From assembly GCA_902491895.1 (NCBI GenBank), contig CABUJH010000058.1, forward strand, positions 1 to 10,778: a stretch of DNA of 10,778 nucleotides, written 5' to 3'. Source of the stretch: an uncultured Collinsella sp. (lineage in GTDB: Bacteria > Actinomycetota > Coriobacteriia > Coriobacteriales > Coriobacteriaceae). Below, one piece after another: positions 7,176-10,778 of the stretch (within the stretch, counting starts at the first letter, position 1; each line of letters starts with the position of its first letter). Under the pieces are notes generated by a model, which worked only from the letters and a program-made list of their open reading frames with translations, was not told the DNA's origin and ran no database searches. Made by a program: the position numbers and the translations under genes.

Positions 7176-8060
7176 ATGAGCGAAAAGCAAATGAGGCTCG
7201 GCGCCCTCGAGGCCGGCGGGACCAAGATGGTCTGTGCCGTGGTGTCCGGCGACGGCGAGGTCCTCGACCGTATGGAGACCCCGACGCTTACGCCCGCCGA
7301 GACCGTCCCGCAGATGATCGAGTGGTTCACCGCCCGCGATGTGGACGCGTTGGGCATCGGCGCCTTCGGCCCGACCTGCGTCGACCCCAACGACGAGCGC
7401 TACGGCTCCATCCTCCAGACGCCCAAGCTCGCGTGGCGAGGCCATGGTCTTCGCGCCGCGTTCGCCGACGCCCTCGGGATTCCGGTGGCCTACGACACGG
7501 ACGTGAACGTTGCCTGCCTCGGCGAAGTGGTCTTCGGCTGCTGCAAGGGGCTCGAGGACGCCGTCTACGTGACCATCGGCACCGGCGTGGGCGCGGGCGT
7601 CATGTGCGCGGGCAGGCTCCTTCACGGCATGCTGCACCCCGAGGCCGGCCACATGCTGGTAAGGACCCGTCCCACCGAGGAGGGACGCTGCGTCTGCCCG
7701 AGCCACGCGAGCTGTCTCGAGGGCCTCGCCTCCGGCCCCGCCATTGCCGCGCGCTGGGGAAAGCCCGCGGCCGAGCTCGCGGACAACGATGAGGCGTGGG
7801 CGCTCGAGGGGGATTATCTGGGGCAGATGTGCGCGAACCTCGTGCTCATGTACTCGCCTCGCCGCATCGTCCTCGGCGGCGGCGTGATGCACCAGGAGCA
7901 GCTCTACGGCATCGTCCGCAAGAAGACCCTCGAATATCTGGGTGGCTACATCCAGACCGCCGAGCTTAAGGACATGGAGAGCTACATCTGCGCCCCGGGC
8001 TGCGGCGGCGACCAAGGAATCCTCGGCGCGGCCGAGCTGGCAAGAAGGGCGCTCGCGTAA
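7176..8060 (+). CDS. ROK-family fructokinase
   Basis: The 294-residue protein is a ROK-family sugar kinase of the bacterial fructokinase type, converting fructose to fructose 6-phosphate with ATP. The N-terminal ATP loop EAGGTKMVCAV (12-22) is present. The fructokinase-like segment FGPTCVDPNDERYGSILQTPK (64-84) resembles the G-P-I-D-x-N-P-x-x-x-x-Y-G region of ScrK-type enzymes. The catalytic Asp lies in DTDVN (107-111, D109). TIGTGVGAG (133-141) is the second glycine-rich loop. The zinc site is complete: H159 in HPEAGH, then C174, H177 and C180 in CPSHASCLEG. The length is normal. AAGGAGG precedes ATG 7176. In this operon it would phosphorylate the half of a disaccharide that the PTS left unphosphorylated. 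A mannose or glucose preference cannot be ruled out. Confidence 0.88.
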   Translation: MSEKQMRLGALEAGGTKMVCAVVSGDGEVLDRMETPTLTPAETVPQMIEWFTARDVDALGIGAFGPTCVDPNDERYGSILQTPKLAWRGHGLRAAFADALGIPVAYDTDVNVACLGEVVFGCCKGLEDAVYVTIGTGVGAGVMCAGRLLHGMLHPEAGHMLVRTRPTEEGRCVCPSHASCLEGLASGPAIAARWGKPAAELADNDEAWALEGDYLGQMCANLVLMYSPRRIVLGGGVMHQEQLYGIVRKKTLEYLGGYIQTAELKDMESYICAPGCGGDQGILGAAELARRALA

Positions 8061-8092
8061 CTTGCGCTCTCTCCGCCATACAACGCGTTAAG

Positions 8093-8148
8093 AAAAGACG
8101 AGCGCTTCTTGCCAATTGAGCGGCAAGAAGTGCTCGTCTTTTGCATTT
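8093..8148. terminator. Strong bidirectional intrinsic terminator
   Basis: AAAAGACGAGCGCTTCTTGCC (8093-8113) pairs over its whole length, with one G-U pair, with GGCAAGAAGTGCTCGTCTTTT (8122-8142), around an eight-base loop. T-rich DNA follows on the plus strand and the A run serves as a T run on the minus strand. It ends the sugar operon and also faces the minus-strand methyltransferase gene whose stop is at 8156. Confidence 0.92.
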
Positions 8149-8155
8149 TTGTCTC

Positions 8156-8986
8156 TCAAAATCTTATTTTCACGATTTGCATTTTCATCCCGTTGTCACC
8201 GACCCTTGCGAGAAACCGGAAAAAGCCGCTGACAGAAGGGTCTCTCAAATCGTTGTAGCCCAGCATATAGCCGCGACTTGTGACCTGCAGACGGCTGTTC
8301 CACGTGCCGATTTCCTTGGCGGCATCCGAAACCGCAAAATATGCCCCCACATCCTTGATTTTTGCAGTCTTAAGCCATGTTTTTGCGATCATCTTTACTG
8401 CCGTCCGATTGGCAGCGTCAAAGACCAGCACACCGCCGGGGAAAGCGTCCGCCATCCCCCTCACCAGTTCCCGGACCTGCTGGGTCAGAAAGTAATAGAA
8501 CACCCCGGAGGCAAAGAACACCGCCCCGCCGGAGGCATCGATTTTGCCAAACCATGTGGTGTCTTTCAGGTCGCAGGGGATATTTTGTTCCCGATCCCCG
8601 GCGGGCAGTAGCTGCTGCCGCAAGGTAATCACATCCGGGAAGTCCAGATTGTAGATCTTGCATCTACCGTTGTCGCAGGTTCTGCCGGTGTTGTCCAGCC
8701 CGCAGCCCAGATTGACCACCGCCGCATTGGGGTGGCCTTTCAGGTAATCCCGCACCTCGAAAGCAAGGTCATTCTGCCGCATGGCCACCTCCAGCGCACC
8801 AAAGCGCTGCATCAGGCTGCGGGAGTTTTTCTCTGCCTCTGAAAAGTCGTAGTCGATCTGGTCGAGCAGGCGAACCGCTGTTTCATCCCTGTAAAGGTTC
8901 GGGTACAGCTCCGTACACAGCTTTCGGGAATACAGCGGGAGGATCAGCGTCTCCTGCACGGTGTTTTTCTCAATTTTACATTTCAT
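8156..8986 (-). CDS. Class I SAM-dependent methyltransferase, leucine carboxyl methyltransferase/COG3315-like
   Basis: The 276-residue protein resembles the leucine carboxyl methyltransferase superfamily (PPM2 / O-methyltransferases of COG3315). The opening QETLILPLYSRK (11-22) is typical of that group. Motif I is VVNLGCGLDNTGRT (90-103), which binds SAM, and the acidic residue of YNLDFPDVI (112-120) is Asp115. A later ASGVFYYF (159-166) matches the post-II region. The substrate is unknown. I chose ATG 8986 because GAGGAA lies just upstream and the homology begins there; the frame is open further but that DNA codes for something else. Base composition and codon use (many AAA, TTT, ATT) are lower in GC than the sugar operon, suggesting transfer from a Firmicute. 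It lies downstream of two broken genes and convergent with the fructokinase. Confidence 0.82.
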   Translation of the reverse strand: MKCKIEKNTVQETLILPLYSRKLCTELYPNLYRDETAVRLLDQIDYDFSEAEKNSRSLMQRFGALEVAMRQNDLAFEVRDYLKGHPNAAVVNLGCGLDNTGRTCDNGRCKIYNLDFPDVITLRQQLLPAGDREQNIPCDLKDTTWFGKIDASGGAVFFASGVFYYFLTQQVRELVRGMADAFPGGVLVFDAANRTAVKMIAKTWLKTAKIKDVGAYFAVSDAAKEIGTWNSRLQVTSRGYMLGYNDLRDPSVSGFFRFLARVGDNGMKMQIVKIRF

Positions 8987-8997
8987 AGGTTTCTTCC

Positions 8998-9090
8998 TCA
9001 GTGAATAAAAACCGTCATAAGTGCCGCCAGCACAGCCGCTATGACCGTCATGCCTATCGCCATGTGCAGGATGGATGCAAAAATGCCCAC
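8998..9090 (-). pseudogene. Remnant of a membrane protein C-terminus
   Basis: This minus-strand frame encodes about 30 hydrophobic residues including MAIGMTVIAAVLAALMTVF and stops at TGA 8998-9000, only 11 bases before the start of the 276-residue methyltransferase. The ribosome binding site of that gene overlaps this stop, as in translationally coupled pairs, so a membrane protein gene probably once preceded it. No start with a ribosome binding site is visible, and the upstream DNA matches a methyltransferase in another frame. I read it as the surviving last transmembrane segment of a deleted gene. A very small 21-residue membrane peptide from ATG 9063 is the alternative. Confidence 0.4.
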
Positions 9091-9188
9091 ATGGCGTCCT
9101 CAAACGCCATATCCGCCACACTGCCTTGCAGGACGGCGCAACGCCCCTCCTGAATTGCAGCTCGGTTGAGCTTTCTAGTCCTCTCCAC
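9087..9188 (-). pseudogene. Internal fragment of another SAM-dependent methyltransferase
   Basis: A minus-strand frame reads RKLNRAAIQEGRCAVLQGS followed by VADMAFEDA. This resembles the middle of class I methyltransferases, where an N-R-x-x-I-x-x-G-R segment follows motif II and a Q-G-x-V/x-x-x-P-F-x-D segment precedes the F-D-x-V strand. Motif I is absent upstream, and the frame changes to an unrelated sequence and stops at 9054. The fragment is flanked by the end of the 209-residue methyltransferase on one side and a membrane-protein remnant on the other. It is thus a deletion scar, not a working gene. Confidence 0.5.
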
Positions 9189-9202
9189 GCTGACGGGCGT
9201 TT

Positions 9203-9832
9203 TCAAAGAACGACATCTGGCCCCTCCGATTTCGTGCATTCCGCATAAGTCAACGGGAACGAGGCCTTCAGCAGCGCGCTTTTATGCACCGCCCAGCCGT
9301 TTTGACGTAGGAAACGTAGGTATTCCTCGCTTGTCCACCTGCTGTGGAGGGGGAATCCCGCCATACTCATGAAAAAGGCTTTTGCCTTGCCGGAAACCGA
9401 GCTCCCCGCGTGGGTGAAGGTTGGCGCGATGAGCACGCCGTCGTCCTTCAGCACCCGCCTGATTTCTTGCAGGGCCTTTTCCGGATGCGGCACTATGTGA
9501 AGCGCGTTGGACGCGATCACCACATCAAAGGACTTCTGTGCATAGGGCAGGCGGAACATATCTTGTACGGAAAAGTGCAGCTTTGCGGATTGTTTGCCCC
9601 GCTTTGCTTCAAGGATCATCTTTGCAGAAGCGTCCGTAGCCTCGATGTGCGCCGCCGCATTCACGATGCTCTTTGCGATAAGCCCCGTGCCGGTGGCGAC
9701 TTCCAGCACGGTTTTTGCTTTTACCACCGGCCTGATCAGCTCATACATCTTCTCATACGCCGCCCGGTCGTTTCGCATGAAACGGTCGTACCGAACGGCA
9801 TTCTTGTCCCAGAAGCCCTTGCGTCCATGCAT
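9203..9832 (-). CDS. Class I SAM-dependent methyltransferase, UbiE/Methyltransf_11-like
   Basis: The protein is 209 residues from ATG 9832, or 214 if TTG 9847 is used. It has a standard SAM fold: motif I VLEVATGTGLIA (42-53), acidic motif II ending in Asp67 (IEATDAS), motif III FSVQDMFRLPY (87-97) and SFDVVIASNALH (101-112), then a post-motif region. Proteins of this kind are common in Clostridia, and the substrate is unknown. GGGGG lies nine bases before ATG 9832. The last residues after ECTKSEG (PDVVL) may have been altered by a deletion, since the next DNA belongs to an unrelated methyltransferase fragment. Its GC content is lower than that of the sugar operon. An inverted repeat that may be an operator sits just upstream. 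It and the 276-residue methyltransferase are probably one transferred cassette. Confidence 0.85.
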   Translation of the reverse strand: MHGRKGFWDKNAVRYDRFMRNDRAAYEKMYELIRPVVKAKTVLEVATGTGLIAKSIVNAAAHIEATDASAKMILEAKRGKQSAKLHFSVQDMFRLPYAQKSFDVVIASNALHIVPHPEKALQEIRRVLKDDGVLIAPTFTHAGSSVSGKAKAFFMSMAGFPLHSRWTSEEYLRFLRQNGWAVHKSALLKASFPLTYAECTKSEGPDVVL

Positions 9833-9849
9833 GGCTATCGCCCCCAAAC

Positions 9850-9870
9850 AGTTAGAGCCATCTAACTATA
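9850..9870 (-). promoter_or_regulatory. Inverted repeat and -10-like box upstream of the UbiE-like methyltransferase
   Basis: AGTTAGA (9850-9856) and TCTAACT (9861-9867) form a perfect 7-base inverted repeat with a four-base centre. On the minus strand TATAGT (9870-9865) overlaps one arm and resembles a -10 box. No well-spaced -35 box is seen. The form resembles operators of MarR- or TetR-type repressors in Firmicutes. No such regulator gene is in the window, so the regulator may have been lost when the cassette was transferred. Confidence 0.45.
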
Positions 9871-10091
9871 ACACGCGAATCGTGCAGTAAGTCCTTGTGT
9901 CCGTTCATGAGAGGCTCGGAGTGAAACGGAATGTTGGGGAGATCGGCCCTGGCAAGCTTGGCCTCATAGCCCGTGACCGCCTCGGCGAAGCTGTCTGCCT
10001 GGTCGTGAAAGACGAGTGTGAGCAGGTAGTAGCGAGCCTTGCCCCCGCGATCACCGCTCTCGTCGACGAAGGTGCTGAGCTCCTTGGCCAA
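9852..10091 (-). pseudogene. N-terminal fragment of a DUF3800 protein
   Basis: The minus-strand frame starts at TTG 10091, preceded by AGGAA at suitable distance; there is no ATG, because TAG lies four codons upstream. The opening ELSTFVDESGDRGG (4-17) carries the F-x-D-E-S-G-D motif that marks DUF3800, whose acidic residues resemble those of nuclease-like folds, though the function is unproven. The text reads normally to about HSEPLMNGHKD (57-67) and then turns into lower-GC sequence and stops at 9852 after 79 residues. Family members are usually about 200 or more residues, so the C-terminal two thirds are missing. The break lies near position 9890, at the edge of the methyltransferase cassette. 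The complementary C-terminal part may be the fragment at 1-92. Confidence 0.72.
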
Positions 10092-10112
10092 TGGGGATTC
10101 CTAATGGAATGG

Positions 10113-10141
10113 ATAAAAAATAGCCGGGGGACTCCCCCGGC
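10113..10141 (-). terminator. Intrinsic terminator on the minus strand
   Basis: GCCGGGGG (10123-10130) pairs with CCCCCGGC (10134-10141) around a three-base loop. On the minus strand the stem is followed by TATTTTTTAT. It would end transcription coming from the small minus-strand frame at 10175-10327, just before the DUF3800 start. Confidence 0.8.
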
Positions 10142-10157
10142 ACTTGGAGGTAACTCA

Positions 10158-10190
10158 ATGAGCCACCAACAGCCTTATAGCATGCGCTGA
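10158..10190 (+). other. Very short reading frame with a strong ribosome binding site (possible truncated gene start)
   Basis: GGAGG (10146-10150) lies seven bases before ATG 10158, which opens a ten-codon frame, MSHQQPYSMR, ending at TGA 10188-10190. Such a good initiation site with so short a frame suggests either the surviving start of a broken gene or a leader peptide. It overlaps the 3' end of a minus-strand frame. The plus-strand C-terminal remnant at 10390-10539 is in a different frame; whether they were once one gene cannot be told. Confidence 0.3.
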
Positions 10191-10327
10191 CGGTAAGTGC
10201 AAGGGGGGGCGAGCCGGTACATGGCGTCGCGGCTGATGCGCAGCATCGCTCACGCCTCGTCGGCGCCGAATATCGCGTTGGTCGATGCGATGAGCCTCAC
10301 CTGGCTCCTGCTAATGCTCTTGGTCAT
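10175..10327 (-). pseudogene. Small unrecognised protein with an in-frame TGA
   Basis: From ATG 10327 the minus strand encodes 25 residues (MTKSISRSQVRLIASTNAIF, then GADEA) and meets TGA at 10250-10252. The same frame then continues as AMLRISRDAMYRLAPPCTYR to TAA 10175-10177. AGGA precedes the ATG at a normal distance, and a terminator follows the TAA. The text on both sides of the TGA looks like one small basic protein of about 50 residues. I do not recognise the family. The likely reading is a pseudogene with one nonsense change; two separate peptides or a sequencing error are alternatives. Confidence 0.4.
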
Positions 10328-10389
10328 GGTCGTCCTCGAGCTCCTTTCGTCTCGAGGCTCCCTCGCGTGCCCGGCCGCGGGCGGCTCCC

Positions 10390-10539
10390 GGGGCGGTCGC
10401 CGCCGCCATTTGCGACGTGCTTGAGGCGGAGGCATCCGATCAGGCCTGCCTTGCGTCCTGGGTCGCCAACATCCGTGCAGCGGCGGACGAGATGGCGACT
10501 CGCATCGCCGACATGCTCATGCACATGGGCGGCGACTAG
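10390..10539 (+). pseudogene. C-terminal remnant of an unknown alpha-helical protein
   Basis: The plus-strand frame ending at TAG 10537-10539 encodes about 50 residues that look like real protein: a helix with ICDVLEAEASDQACLASW followed by VANIRAAADEMATRIADML and MHMGGD. Codons end in G or C as in native genes. Upstream the frame loses protein character and no start codon with a ribosome binding site is seen; GTG 10417 has none. I do not recognise the family. It is probably the tail of a gene whose front was lost in the same disordered region. Confidence 0.35.
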
Positions 10540-10602
10540 ACAGGGCGATCCCTGCAACGGGCATTATTATCCGGGAAGCGTTTGGTTGCGAGGCACGCTG
10601 GT

Positions 10603-10630
10603 GTGAGGGCCTGAGTCGTCAGGCCCTCAC
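10603..10630. terminator. Perfect 12-bp hairpin at the end of the histidine kinase gene
   Basis: GTGAGGGCCTGA (10603-10614) and TCAGGCCCTCAC (10619-10630) form a perfect stem with a four-base loop. The stem contains the TGA stop codon of the minus-strand kinase gene. There is no T run after it on the minus strand, so it may protect RNA ends or act with Rho rather than terminate alone. Positions 10540-10602 show nothing else. Confidence 0.6.
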
Positions 10631-10778
10631 AGGGGGACCGCGATGGTGGCCACCGCGCCGCCCGAGGGGCTGTTGGCGAGCGAGACGGAGCCCCCGTGGG
10701 CGCTCGCGGCCTCGGAGGCGGCGTGGAGGCCGAGCCCGTAGTGGCGGCCTCCGTCGCGCGAGGAGCGGGAGGAGTCGT
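10627..10778 (-). CDS. Sensor histidine kinase, C-terminal end (partial)
   Basis: The frame enters from the right edge and ends at TGA 10627-10629. Its 49 visible residues are the end of a HATPase_c domain: GGRHYGLGLHAASEAASAHG is the G2 box and the helix after it, and SLANSPSGGAVATIAVPL is the final strand pair of such kinases. The protein would phosphorylate a response regulator; the sensor and dimerisation domains and the N-box lie outside the window. Codon use is native GC-rich. The gene is not visibly linked to the sugar operon, being oriented the other way and separated by remnants. Confidence 0.85.
   Translation of the reverse strand, partial: DSSRSSRDGGRHYGLGLHAASEAASAHGGSVSLANSPSGGAVATIAVPL

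Noticed and set aside
81..9913. TGAGAGG shared at 81-87 and 9907-9913 as a target-site duplication of an insertion
   Set aside because: Seven bases are too few to be meaningful here, and the copies lie at different distances from the estimated break points.
10367..10606. Plus-strand frame starting at ATG 10367
   Set aside because: Its text is proline/arginine-rich and out of frame with the more protein-like C-terminal remnant over the same bases.
1..10778. CRISPR arrays, tRNA or rRNA genes, and insertion sequences or transposases
   Set aside because: No regularly spaced repeats, no cloverleaf or rRNA-like sequence and no transposase motif were seen on either strand by eye.

Overview
The base composition (very GC-rich, GC-ending codons, AAGGAGG-type ribosome binding sites) and the protein types suggest a gut Actinobacterium of the class Coriobacteriia, most likely Collinsella or a close relative. 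This is inferred from protein style and codon use; no marker gene is present.

Layout. (1) 1-425: a junction. The left edge is a minus-strand fragment resembling the C-terminus of a DUF3800 protein. It is followed at once by a plus-strand fragment of a 5'-methylthioadenosine/S-adenosylhomocysteine nucleosidase that has lost its N-terminal part, then GC-rich repeats. (2) 535-8146: a sugar-use locus on the plus strand. It encodes a LevR-like multidomain regulator, a complete mannose-family PTS transporter (IIB, IIC, IID, IIA), a DUF2961/GH172 glycoside hydrolase and a ROK-family fructokinase, and it ends in a strong bidirectional terminator. (3) 8156-9870: a minus-strand segment of visibly lower GC and Firmicutes-like character. 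It has two intact SAM-dependent methyltransferases and remnants of two more genes. (4) 9850-10778: a minus-strand DUF3800 N-terminal fragment, a terminator, small broken reading frames and the C-terminus of a sensor histidine kinase entering from the right edge.

How the genes work together. The PTS would import a sugar and phosphorylate it. The hydrolase has no signal peptide and should act inside the cell. The ROK protein carries the fructokinase signature and would phosphorylate the released non-phosphorylated hexose. GH172 includes a difructose dianhydride I synthase/hydrolase, so the most attractive reading is a PTS-dependent pathway for a fructose disaccharide such as a difructose dianhydride or inulobiose. 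The regulator looks like LevR but lacks the GAFTGA loop and the acidic Walker B residues, so it probably does not work with sigma-54.

The two ends of the window carry complementary halves of a DUF3800 gene on the same strand in the right order. This suggests that the whole block of about 9.8 kb, or part of it, was inserted into such a gene.
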